In this document: in pieces, positions 34,924-46,576 of the stretch
Layout of the letters: the number at the start of each line of letters is the position of its first letter
Numbering within the stretch: position 1 is the first letter of the stretch
Assembly: GCA_963735175.1 (NCBI GenBank)
Contig: CAVTJX010000011.1
Span: 1-58,373 of the forward strand
Direction: 5' to 3'
DNA from: CAVTJX01 sp963735175
Lineage (GTDB): Bacteria > Electryoneota > RPQS01
DNA: 58,373 nucleotides
Made by a program: the position numbers and the translations under genes
The notes under the pieces: model-generated
What the model saw: only the letters and a program-made list of their open reading frames with translations
What the model was told of the DNA's origin: nothing
The model's database searches: none

Positions 34924-35084
34924 AACAGGCGGCCTGTGAGCCGCCCGGAGTTCTGCCGGTTCGCCGGCAGGTTCCGCTGGGAGTGGGGTTTACCTTCTCA
35001 CTCGTTGTATGCCCGGCCACCAGCGGTGGTTCCCTCCCGCCACCCCTATCCCCTGCCCCTTTCCCCACTACGTAGGGAAAGGGG
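34924..35084. repeat. Short intergenic repeats
   Basis: GGCGGCCTGTGAGCCGCC (34927-34944) and CCCCTTTCCC-cactacgta-GGGAAAGGGG (35057-35083), between the lipoprotein and the protease gene on the minus strand; the second hairpin abuts the lipoprotein stop codon and is followed by no T run. Confidence 0.55.
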
Positions 35085-35828
35085 TCAAAATATGTTGGCG
35101 ACCGTGAAGATGCCTTCTTTGGAACGGGATGTGTTATCAAAAGTATCGACAACGGTGACGGTCCAGTAATACTGGCCGTCGGCCAGGGAATCGGGAACGG
35201 TGACGCTAAGCTGGCTCTTGGGCAGGTCGTCCGAAACCCAAACGGTAAAGACAAAATCTTCGGCGCTGACGTAGACGGCCGGGCGGTAGTAGAAGGGATG
35301 AAAGCCCGGGCTGAAGGACTCCCAGCTAAGAGTCGGGCGGGGGCCGACGGCGTCCTGCGAATCGGGTTCGAGCGCGCGGGGGACGTCTTCGATAACCCGG
35401 AACAGGTAAACCGGTCCGGTCTGATGCGTCAGGCCGCTGTTATCCAACGAAAGGAATACAAACGGCAGGCCAATTTCCGACTGAAGGTGGGGATCGCTGA
35501 AATAAGACGCTGAAAAGACCGTGGCCCAGAGCGTGGCGGATGTGCGGGAGAGCGGTACGGGAGTGCGGCCCACGAAACTGACCCAGGCGCTATCCTGCAG
35601 GGCGGCATCCGCGCCGCTGAGTTCGGCTACCAATGAGTAGGAATCCGTAGTGGGAAAGTTGCGCGAAACATGCGCGGAACGCACATGCCCGGCAAGATCG
35701 GCCGCGGTGAGGGGGGGGTGATAGCGGTCGGAAGCGGGATCGAGCGGGTTTTCATGGGGCGCAGAGCAGCCGCAGCTCCCGGCAAGCAGGAGCAATCCCA
35801 AGCTTAGAATCCCCATCCAGCGGATCAT
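35085..35828 (-). CDS. Lipoprotein of unknown function with beta-sandwich domain
   Basis: 247 residues. Signal peptide with a lipobox-like LLLAGSC-GCS, so lipidation at Cys 19 or 21 is likely. NPLDPASDRYHPP directly after the lipidated Cys is a motif seen in many FCB-group lipoproteins. The C-terminal 100 residues resemble a fibronectin-like beta-sandwich (PRPTLSWESFSPG; DGQYYWTVTVVDTFDN). Outer-membrane or periplasmic. Same strand and 226 bases upstream of the protease gene; could be co-transcribed. Confidence 0.65.
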   Translation of the reverse strand: MIRWMGILSLGLLLLAGSCGCSAPHENPLDPASDRYHPPLTAADLAGHVRSAHVSRNFPTTDSYSLVAELSGADAALQDSAWVSFVGRTPVPLSRTSATLWATVFSASYFSDPHLQSEIGLPFVFLSLDNSGLTHQTGPVYLFRVIEDVPRALEPDSQDAVGPRPTLSWESFSPGFHPFYYRPAVYVSAEDFVFTVWVSDDLPKSQLSVTVPDSLADGQYYWTVTVVDTFDNTSRSKEGIFTVANIF

Positions 35829-35875
35829 TCGGGCCTCTAAGGTTCGTAAACCCTGAATTTAGGCATTTCAGGTCA

Positions 35876-35927
35876 GATATTCAAGTGCGAAGCGCGTCCG
35901 GATAATCCCCGGACGCGCTTGAATATC
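35876..35927. repeat. Long intergenic palindrome
   Basis: GATATTC...GAATATC enclosing AAGCGCGTCCGG-ataatcc-CCGGACGCGCTT. Twelve perfect inner pairs and seven outer pairs, with an asymmetric bulge. No T run, so not a typical terminator. Lies upstream of the divergent lipoprotein and secreted-protein genes. Confidence 0.6.
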
Positions 35928-36063
35928 AGGCACTTGAGTTGGCGAATGGCATCCGCAGCCGTTTTTCGATTGGATTCAGGGGCGGGCAGCTCTTCCCGGT
36001 CTGAATGTCAGACTCCTCCTGCCATTCGGCATTCAGAATTTTCATTCATATGAAGTTGTGCTC

Positions 36064-36091
36064 TTGACAATTGGCCGAGGTCTGCTATATT
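36064..36091 (+). promoter_or_regulatory. Sigma70 promoter of the 36242 gene
   Basis: TTGACA (36064-36069), 16-base spacer, TATATT (36086-36091). Predicted transcription start near 36098, leaving about 145 nt of leader. Confidence 0.75.
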
Positions 36092-36100
36092 AGGTGCTAT

Positions 36101-36226
36101 CGAACCGGCTGCGCCTGCAATCATCTGCGCATCGATGGGGTTGCCTCATGCGTCTGCGGCGGTTTCGACAGTTTCATCCAGAATCAACGCCTTGCCCCGA
36201 GCTGCCTGGGGCTGGGCGTTTTTGTT
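36101..36226 (+). promoter_or_regulatory. Riboswitch-like leader: three-way junction and intrinsic terminator
   Basis: P1: CGAACCG (36101-36107) with CGGTTTCG (36160-36167). P2: TGCGC/GCGCA (36110-36114, 36127-36131). P3: ATGGGG-ttg-CCTCAT (36135-36149). Then AACGCC..GCCCC (36186-36198) pairs with GGGGC..GGCGTT (36208-36220) followed by TTTTTGTTTG. Between terminator and start lies AAAGGAGG. Does not match any riboswitch consensus I recall. An independent small RNA ending at the terminator is the alternative. Confidence 0.5.
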
Positions 36227-36241
36227 TGTAAAGGAGGGCGG

Positions 36242-37663
36242 ATGAGGTACTGCATTCTTGGTTTGTTGCTCACTGTGGGCCTGACGGCTTGGGCTCAGCC
36301 ACCCGACACGCTTTGGACGCGATCCTATGCGGGCGCGAGCAATGCGTTGAGCGTGGCTAATACTCCGGACGGCGGCTTTATCATCAGTGCATGGACTGGC
36401 ATGCCCTACGACGGCGTGCTGCTGAAAATGGACAGTCTGGGCAGTATTCAATGGCAGCGCAGTTACGGTTCACCGGAGACCTTTGAAACGCTCGACGATG
36501 CAAAACCGTGTCCATCAGGCGGTTATGTTGCCGTCGGCCGTCAGTTCGGCCATCCCACCTTCGATAGTCATCGAACGTATGTGGTACGCACAAACGACCA
36601 GGGCGATACACTCTGGACGCGCACGATGGATTTTGAGGGTGATGACGATTTAGGAGCGGTTGAGGTCGCGGCCAACGGTGACATCATCTGCGTTGGGCGG
36701 GCGGGTTATATCGGCGCGACTTCCGATTCGGGTGATGTGCTCATCATGCGTTATGCCGATACAGGGTACTTGGTTTGGACACATCGATACAGGGGCAATC
36801 AATCGAGTATCGGTTTTGATGTTATCAAGCTGGGTAACATGGACCACTATCTCGTAGGCGGACAGTCCGGCCGATTCTGGGAGGACAGTGCAGCCCAGGC
36901 CTATGTACTGGCATTCAATGGCGATGGCGATACTCTCTGGACGCGGACCTACAGGCTGGACACGTATAACCAGTGCTTAGCGCTCGCCGCCGCAGACGAC
37001 GGCGGCTTTGCCTTTACCGGAGAAGTCAAACCAGACCCTTCGGTGACCTCGGATCTGCTGATCCTACGCGCTGACAGCTTGGGCGAACCGTTGTGGCAGG
37101 GCCGTTTTGGCCCTGGTTCTGCACGCGCTTTGAGCTGCTTACCGGATGGCAGCTTGACTGTCTTTTATGGCAGTATGCGCATTCCGGACCAAGGCTTTCA
37201 GTACGCGGTGAAACGCCTTAATGCGGAAGGTGATTCTCTCTGGACCGGGTATTACGGCACCGCGGCCGATAACTACTTGACCGCCGGCCTCACGCTGCCA
37301 GACCAGGGTTATCTCATGCTGGGGTTGGTTCCGGGAGTGTATGTCGTGCGGACGCTGCCTGAACCCCACTCAGCCACCTACCCGCAGCCGGTGGTGCCTG
37401 CCAGCCACTTGCTGCTGTCCGCCTATCCCAACCCATTCAATGCCACGACGACCGTCACGTACTGGCTGCCGCATGGGACCCGGACCCAGCTCATGGTTTA
37501 CGACATCCTCGGTCGCCAGGTCCAAGCCTTTGCTCCCGCCTGGCTGCCGCCGGGCAACCACCAGCTTCGGCTTGCCAGCGAGGGCTGGTCCTCCGGCCCA
37601 TATTTCCTGCGGTTGGAGAGCGGAAAGGAGGCCGCCACCATCAAATTGTTGCTGGAAAAATAG
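36242..37663 (+). CDS. Type IX-secreted delta-60-like repeat protein
   Basis: 473 residues, intact. ATG at 36242 behind AAAGGAGG; the longer ORF start at 36071 runs through the leader and is rejected. Signal peptide 1-19 (ends LTAWA). Six or so repeats GDTLWTRxY...GGFxxxGx...LxxDSLG as in the protein at 15489-17189. C-terminal type A sorting domain from YPNPFNATTTVTYWLPHGTR to TIKLLLEK. Predicted surface protein; ligand unknown. Expression may be conditional, given the terminator-bearing leader. Confidence 0.8.
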   Translation: MRYCILGLLLTVGLTAWAQPPDTLWTRSYAGASNALSVANTPDGGFIISAWTGMPYDGVLLKMDSLGSIQWQRSYGSPETFETLDDAKPCPSGGYVAVGRQFGHPTFDSHRTYVVRTNDQGDTLWTRTMDFEGDDDLGAVEVAANGDIICVGRAGYIGATSDSGDVLIMRYADTGYLVWTHRYRGNQSSIGFDVIKLGNMDHYLVGGQSGRFWEDSAAQAYVLAFNGDGDTLWTRTYRLDTYNQCLALAAADDGGFAFTGEVKPDPSVTSDLLILRADSLGEPLWQGRFGPGSARALSCLPDGSLTVFYGSMRIPDQGFQYAVKRLNAEGDSLWTGYYGTAADNYLTAGLTLPDQGYLMLGLVPGVYVVRTLPEPHSATYPQPVVPASHLLLSAYPNPFNATTTVTYWLPHGTRTQLMVYDILGRQVQAFAPAWLPPGNHQLRLASEGWSSGPYFLRLESGKEAATIKLLLEK

Positions 37664-37756
37664 AGCGTCGCGGCCCATCGGAATTACGGCACCGGCCACG
37701 CGCAGCATTTCACATTCAAGGCGCACAAGACACCACACCCCTTGGAGGTCACGGCC

Positions 37757-40700
37757 ATGAACCGCACATGCAGATTTAAAAGGCTCTTCGCGATGCTGAT
37801 CTTACTGAGCGTGTATGCTACCGGCAGTTTCGCAGGCGGGGATGATTTCATAGTGCAGAATGCTGACAGCGATTGGGTTGCCCAGTACCGGTTTCTGGTC
37901 AAGGTCAAGCCGGACATCGATTCAACCGATTTGTCGCTCGCGCTGAATCCGATCAATTGTACGGTGCTGCACAAGTACACGTACAACAATTGGTACTCCG
38001 TACGGTTTGACACGGGCGACGTGGACCAAAACTACGGCATTCTGGCTGCCTTAACCGAAGTCGCGGGAGTCAATTACGACCACGTGCTCTCTCCCACACA
38101 GTACACGCCTTCGGAAACGCTCTTCACGCAACAGTGGGCACTGCACCAAACTGACGCGCAATCGGTCGGCACGAATGTTCATGAAGCCTGGTCGATCACC
38201 CGCGGCGCGACATCTACCGGCATTTTCGTCCTCGATTCCGGATTCCCCGACGGTATACATACAGATTGGGATGACTGGATTTACAATCCTCCGTACACAT
38301 ATACCAAGAAATTCCCGGTGATGGACGAGCAGGGTGTGAACTACATCAACTTCGCTCCCCAGAATGAAGCACATTTTTCGCCGTACTCAGCAAGCACAGA
38401 TATGCTGGGTCATGCCACGGCGATGGGGGGAATTATTGCCGCGGAACATGATGGGACGCAGCTCGCGGGCATAGCGCCCGAGACCTATGTGGTCTGCGCG
38501 AACTTCATGGGCGAGTTGGATACCTGGGTGAATGGCGATTGTCCGACTCCAATTGCATTGTACAGCAGCGCGCTGTGGGCGCTGGAATGGGTCTTGGATT
38601 GGAACGATCGGCCCATTGCATATGTCTTCAGGAGCGACAATAGCCTTGGTCCCATTCGTGTGATCAATGCATCTTTTGGTGAAACGCGCAACCATGTGGC
38701 TGATGACGACGATGCCTTGTTTGAACTTCTCGAACACGAGATTGCGAACGCCCGGATCCTCCTGATCGCCAGCGGCGGGCATGACGATGATCCCTTTGGA
38801 AATCACGATCCGTCAGATGGCAGATCACCGCAGGTGTATGCGCCTGCGCGCTGGTCGGGTGCGCTGGGGAACGTGTTGGCGGTCGATGCCTTTGAACGCG
38901 ACGGCACACACGCCTGGTGGTCGTGTTGGATATTCCCCGGATCATGGAATCCGGGCGTCATTCTGGCGGGACCTGGTGGCACAAACGGCTTCCCTGATCC
39001 CTCCGGGATTATGGAAGGTCCGTGGAGTTGGCGGTGCCAGGGAAACAACAATTGGACCTTCAACGCCACCACAGATGTTCTTGTCGACTGGTCTGGTGGT
39101 ATGTACGAGTACTGGAACAACGGCCAAACGGGAGCTACCGATTATTTCGCTGGAAGTTCTGTGGCTACAGCCCATGTATCGGGAATCGCCGCCCTCGTGT
39201 TGGCAGTAAATCCAAATCTCTCATACTCCCAACTGCGGGATATTCTAATTAAGAGCGCCGTTGTACCCGATGATCCCACCGATCAGATACGAATGGGTGC
39301 GGGCCGCGTGAACGCGTTGCGGGCGGTGCTGCGGACGCCGGGGACGAAGACGCTGCAAGCCAACCTCACGATTCCGACATCCATCGGCTCCGTGTACATC
39401 TCCAGTAACTTGGTGGTGCCCGCTGGCAAAACCCTGACGATTCAGCCTGGCGTAACCGTAACGATGGCTCCGAGCGCGGCGATTACGGTGCAAAACGGCG
39501 GCGTTTTGAATGCGGTCTTCCACGGACCCGCAACAGCCGATCCGGTTTGAAGCGCAAAACAACACGGCCCAATCCCGCTGGGCGGGGATCACGCTCGGCA
39601 CAGGCACGCATAGTTTGCGGAACTGCATCTTTTCTAATGCGGATATCGCAGTCGCCACTGCCGTATCCGGCGCCGTCGTCCATTTAACCGAATGCTCCTT
39701 CGACAATATCGCCTTTATCGCCGTCTCCGTGGGCAACGGCGCGCGCCTGAATTGGAATAGCTGCACGATCAGCGAATCCGGTGTCTACGGGATTGTCGCT
39801 TATGCCGCCCGCAGCCGTGTCGATGCCAGTGGCGGCTATATCCGCCACTGCGACCATGCCGGCATCTATGCGGTATCGCAATCCACGGTGGTTCTGAATG
39901 GCGTGGAAGTTTTCGAGAATGGCGTTTCTCAGGCGCAGCGCGAACCAGCGGGCTTACGTGGGATGTACGGCAATTACCATCTGCATTGCGCCAGCGTTCA
40001 CGACAACTTCGGCCCTGGCCTGACCATGTGGGGTGGGCTGGCAGACATGGCGTATGCCAGCAGCTCCTCCGGCAAGAACAGCATTTACGACAACCAAGTA
40101 TACGGCAGCATGGAATGGCCGGTGCAAGTCGCGTTCAGCCATACCGTGCCGGATCTGTGCAACGGCCGGAACCTGATCTGCGCCGAAGAGGGGCAGCTAA
40201 TTGTGGATCCCACGGCGAGCACAGGAACGGACGTGTCGAATAATTACTGGTGCGACGATCCGGCGGGGCGCATTCCCTGGCAATACCAGAACTCTGGCCC
40301 AGATATAGATGGCACCGCGTGGCCCGAACGCTGCGAAATTTCGAATTCATCTCCATGCATTTTGTCCGTCGAAGCATACGCGTTTCATGAGGCGTGGGAA
40401 CTGGAAAACGCGCTGCAATACGCGTCAGCCATGGAAGGTTATGAAAATATCATCAAGGATTATCCCAACAGCGATGAAGCCAAACTCTGTCCGGACCGGA
40501 TACTTTTCTGCGAGGGGATGCTGGACGAGGACTGGCAGAAACAGCGCGACTACTTCCTTGATGTCGCTGACACGACGCAAAACGCGGACCTGGCATTGGT
40601 CGTCCGTAGTTCCGCCGCCTGGTGTCTGGTGGAATTGGGTGAGCCGGAAGACGCTCAGGATGAACTGCTGGCGTTGATGGATTCCACGCTCAGTGACTAC

Positions 40701-41166
40701 GAATACCAGCGGCTGGCGCTGGAATCGCTGTTCGCCGAACTGCACGACACCAAGATTGATTCGCTCATCATGAAGAACGGCGGCGCTAACACGGCCAATG
40801 ACCGGCTGGCAAACGCGCTGGAGCAGGCGGAGCGGATGCTAAATGGCGTCAAGCCGCAACTTCCGCATTCGGCCCCGGCCCTGCCGTCGAAATACACTCT
40901 CTATCAGAACTACCCCAATCCCTTCAACCCGACGACGGAAATTCGCTTCGATCTGCCGGAAGAACACGCGGGTCGAACTGATCATCTTCAACACGCTCGG
41001 CCAGCATTTGACGACTTTGGTGGATGAAGTTCGGGCGGCAGGAACATACATAGTAAAATGGGATGGCAGGAACAAGGCGGGGCTGCCCGTTTCCACCGGC
41101 ATGTACATCTACCAACTGAAAGCTGGCGCCTTCTCAGACACGAAGAAGATGCTGCTAATGAAGTAG
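37757..41166 (+). CDS. Giant type IX-secreted subtilase with beta-helix, two frameshifts
   Basis: About 1136 residues after joining three frames (shifts near 39518 and 40970). Signal peptide 1-26 (ends ATGSFA). S8 protease domain about 145-510: Asp in TGIFVLDSGFPDG, His in DMLGHATAMGGIIAAEHDG, Ser in DYFAGSSVATAHVSGIAALV (family GTSMATPHVSG). Then a right-handed beta-helix entry (LVVPAGKTLTIQPGVTVTMA) and Cys-containing helix coils (SLRNCIFSNADIAV). A helical TPR-like region follows (YENIIKDYPNSDEAKLCPDR), and a type A sorting domain (NYPNPFNPTTEIRFDLPEE ... KKMLLMK). Extracellular protease, likely surface-bound. Starts 94 bases after the previous gene, ribosome-binding site TTGGAGG. Confidence 0.82.
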
Positions 41167-41248
41167 CACATCTCAACCCTTCCAAACACAAAACAGGCTC
41201 CTCAGCGCGAGGAGCCTGTTTTCTTGTCGTGTGTTTCGCCGTGCAGGA

Positions 41249-43702
<2,454 letters not shown>

Positions 43703-43908
43703 CGTACCCTCTGCCCTCGCTTCAGCTTGCAGGGCTTGCTTGATCAACGACCGGTTTTCAGTCCATTTCTATAAGCGCACGCGGAAACACGAGAGAATCG
43801 CAGCGGGAAGTCGGTCCGTCCGGTGCGGGGGAATCCCCGGGGCGGCATCCGTCACAATTCTTTTTGCAAAAAGTTTGCCTGATCCCATTCAGCCATAAAT
43901 CCGGGACT

Positions 43909-44991
43909 TTAGCCCGCGAAACGGACAGTCTCAAAGACCTCGCGGGCACGAGCCGCGCGGCGGATTTGGCGGCCATCCGGGGTGCCATCCGGCTCGCCCG
44001 TCCACATCAGGTTGGCGCGGCCCAATTCGAAAATTAACATTGATATAGATTCGCGGGAGAGGCCGTCGATGAAGCCAATATCGACACCCAAACGCATGGC
44101 GGAAAAGAGGGCCATCGTCTCGGAATCGGACAGAATGCGACACGACTGGAGAATGGCCAGTGCACGGGCAATTTTGTCCTTGAGGACAGCGGGGCGCTGA
44201 CTCTGCAATTCAATGCGGGCCAGCGCTTCGCGTTCCTGGATCTCCTGCCCAAGGCTTTCGATGCGCGACAGCATGTCGCTAACCTGATGCGAAAGGCCGG
44301 GACCGTCGGTGAACTGAAACGTGTTGCCGAGGACTTCGGACCCTTCGCCCCAGAAGCCGCGGACGGTAAAACCGGCATCGGCGGTATGCGAGGCGAGGGC
44401 TTCCATGCCGCCGGAGACGACCAGCGCAGGGAGATGACAAAAGAGTGACGTCCTCACGGCGGCGCCCAGGTTGGCGGGGCACGCGGTGAGATAGCCGAGG
44501 GTGTCATCGAAAGCGAATTCGACCTGCGCGGAAAGCTGGGCGAGGAGCGGCTGCAGGTTGTCGTAAGCCGTCTGCGGAGCGAGGCCGGGAACGATTTCCG
44601 TCAGGCGGAGATGATCTTCTTCGCAGATCATGACGGCGCGGTCAGCCTCTTTCCAGGCGAAGACGCCGCGAGGATTTTCATCGCGCGCGAGCTGCGGCGA
44701 AATCGCGCGGCGCTCGACGAGCAGCGCGATTTCCAAGGGGGCCAGGGCAGCCAGCGAATAGAAGATTCCTGCTTCGGCTTCGGCCAGTGTGGCGATGGTG
44801 CGGGCGGCATTGCGCATCACGCGGATGCGGGCTTCCATATCCATGCGGTGCGGGAAGACCTCGGCCTTGAGGTTGCGGGCGATGCGCACGCGCGTGGAGA
44901 GGATGATGGCGCTGTCTGTTCCACCGGCACGAGCCCAGGCGGGATACGGCGACAGCAGATGCAGGGGTGAATTTTCGGAAGTAGGGTGCAT
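43909..44991 (-). CDS. mcsB: Protein-arginine kinase
   Basis: 360 residues from the ATG at 44991, intact. Phosphagen-kinase fold: IILSTRVRIARNLKAEVFPH, AVMICEEDHLRLTEIVPGL, FAFDDTLGYLTACPANLGAA, then VRTSLFCHLPALVV, and VRGFWGEGSEVLGNTFQF. No N-terminal guanidino-kinase domain, as in all McsB. Phosphorylates arginines on damaged proteins, marking them for ClpCP. Upstream mcsA and downstream clpC complete the operon. CtsR, the usual operon repressor in Firmicutes, is absent from the window. Confidence 0.93.
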   Translation of the reverse strand: MHPTSENSPLHLLSPYPAWARAGGTDSAIILSTRVRIARNLKAEVFPHRMDMEARIRVMRNAARTIATLAEAEAGIFYSLAALAPLEIALLVERRAISPQLARDENPRGVFAWKEADRAVMICEEDHLRLTEIVPGLAPQTAYDNLQPLLAQLSAQVEFAFDDTLGYLTACPANLGAAVRTSLFCHLPALVVSGGMEALASHTADAGFTVRGFWGEGSEVLGNTFQFTDGPGLSHQVSDMLSRIESLGQEIQEREALARIELQSQRPAVLKDKIARALAILQSCRILSDSETMALFSAMRLGVDIGFIDGLSRESISMLIFELGRANLMWTGEPDGTPDGRQIRRAARAREVFETVRFAG

Positions 44992-45122
44992 GGTTTCCGG
45001 GAACGGTTCCCGGTTTCCGTTAACGCCAACGCGGGCCGGAGAGGGCCCGCGATGGCTGCAAGTGAAGATCCCTGTGCGCCGTTTCGATCCGGCCGGCGGG
45101 CGCATCTGGCCCCGCCGCGGCG

Positions 45123-45650
45123 CTACAATTTGTGCAGCTGATCGCGAAGCACGGCTGCCCGTTCGTAATTTTCTTCGAGCAGCGCGAGATGAAGCGCGAC
45201 TTCGATTTGTTCGCGCGTGTCGTCCGGAGCAGCGGTTGGGTCCGCGGCCGCTTCCGGCGACGATTCGGGTGTTTTGTGAGTGGACTCCGCGCCTTCGCTG
45301 CCGATCTGGCGGGTTACGCCGTGCATGCGGCGAAGCAGCGGGTGCAGGAGTTCATGAAAATCGTGATAGCATTGGGGGCATCCCAACAGCCCGGTCTGAA
45401 CGAATTCTTCGAAGATGGTATCGCAGCGGCTGCACTTGGTCTGCAGGAGCGCGCGGGCATCTTCGGGAACGGCGGGATTGCCCTGCTGCATGAGCAGTTG
45501 CGAGAGCCGCTGGAAGGCTTCCACCTGCGCGCGCATGCCAACGGAGAGGGCGCATTCGCGGCAGAGTGACATTTCGCGGCGCTCGTCCCCAGACACCTGG
45601 ATGAACTCGACAACCGCGGGTCGATGGCCGCATGACTGACAGGTTTTCAT
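45123..45650 (-). CDS. mcsA: McsA-like activator of the arginine kinase (Zn-finger, UVR)
   Basis: 175 residues from the ATG at 45650. Three CXXC pairs: CQSCGHRP, LCREC and CSRCDTIFEEF...GCPQCYHDF, for zinc. C-terminal UVR motif (LALLEENYERAAVLRDQLHK). McsA binds and activates McsB. The variable linker (ESTHKTPESSPEAAADPTAA) is disordered. 131 bases separate it from mcsB. First gene of the operon. Confidence 0.9.
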   Translation of the reverse strand: MKTCQSCGHRPAVVEFIQVSGDERREMSLCRECALSVGMRAQVEAFQRLSQLLMQQGNPAVPEDARALLQTKCSRCDTIFEEFVQTGLLGCPQCYHDFHELLHPLLRRMHGVTRQIGSEGAESTHKTPESSPEAAADPTAAPDDTREQIEVALHLALLEENYERAAVLRDQLHKL

Positions 45651-46576
45651 AGACACTGGAACCGGACGCTCCGCATTCCGACTGACCGCGCCATTGGAGG
45701 GGCGCTGGATTTCCACCGGGACTCATCAGGGGTGATCTGGTTGAAGCCAGTTTCACCACTGCTTCTTGTTTTTGAACCGAACGTCGGATAAAATAGATCC
45801 CGCTGGGAAGATTCTGGTTGAACCGCCCTGTGACCCCGGTGTACCCGCTGTGTTTCTGACCGTCAGAAATCCTGAAAACAAGATCTTACGGGCTGGCCGA
45901 GGGTATTCTGGATCAAGAATTCCCGGTATGGTTTACCGCTCATTCATCAGGAACCGAGGACATGACGCACCGGATGCACGTTGCGAGTTACCAGGCTCAC
46001 AGACCGATGGGAACACCACCGTTTCACGGTCGGTATGGACGCAAGACTGTCTGCCATACGTCACGGCAATCCGGATCGTCGGCGCGAAGAGAGGAGTGAC
46101 CACGAGCGCAGGCCGTCAAAAGCCGGTTCGGGACAGATTCACGGAAGCGGGGTAGTCTTCCATGAAATTGAAGGCTTCAATGTCAAAGATCCGGAAATCC
46201 CCAATTACTGGGGGGAGTTTTCGGTCGTCCCAGCGCACATATGACGATACACAAGTTGACCCAGAAGTGTCAAGCCCCCGGAGCCGATTAAACGGCAGCG
46301 GAATGGCGCGCACACGGCAGTCTTGTTTAGCACGGCAAGATTGGGATTTGCATCACAAATGGTCTCCCCTATCCCCGCCCTTCCCCATAAAATGGAGAAA
46401 GGGGAAGAAAATGGATACAGCAGAACGCGGGGGTACGGAACCCGCACGGCGATGTTTGGCGTTGCATTGGCAGACGGCGGCCTCTGGAGGCCGCACGGCG
46501 ATCGGCGAATATAGCCTGCGCGTCTTCGCGCGCGGTAATCAAAGGCGTCAGCGTCGCGGATCGAACGTCACGTTCG
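45651..46576 (+). other. Intergenic region with an unassigned rightward promoter
   Basis: A plausible plus-strand promoter, TTGTTT (45766-45771), 17 bases, TAAAAT (45789-45794). It is followed by about 440 bases without an intact gene. Short frames here (MTHRMHVASYQ... at about 45961 behind CGAGGAC; DRWEHHRFTVGMDARLSA in another frame) faintly recall a PilZ-domain start, but no full domain can be rebuilt. Downstream are hairpins TTCCCCATAAAATGG (46383) and palindromes of the GGCGGCCTCTGG family (46473-46500), then the complete GCGTCTTCGCGCGCGG element (46512-46580). Confidence 0.3.

Noticed and set aside
32726..34939. 737-codon plus-strand ORF over the S41 protease
   Set aside because: Its product is a low-complexity mirror (repeated EGG/DGG stretches); the minus strand carries an intact protease with signal peptide and catalytic residues.
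36098..36185. Known riboswitch class (c-di-GMP, cobalamin, SAM, preQ1) in the leader of the 36242 gene
   Set aside because: None of the conserved core motifs of these classes is present.
45961..46244. Possible PilZ-domain gene
   Set aside because: Only an RxxxxR-like segment (DRWEHHRFTVGMDARLSA) is suggestive; the rest of the domain, including the DxSxxG region, is absent in all frames.
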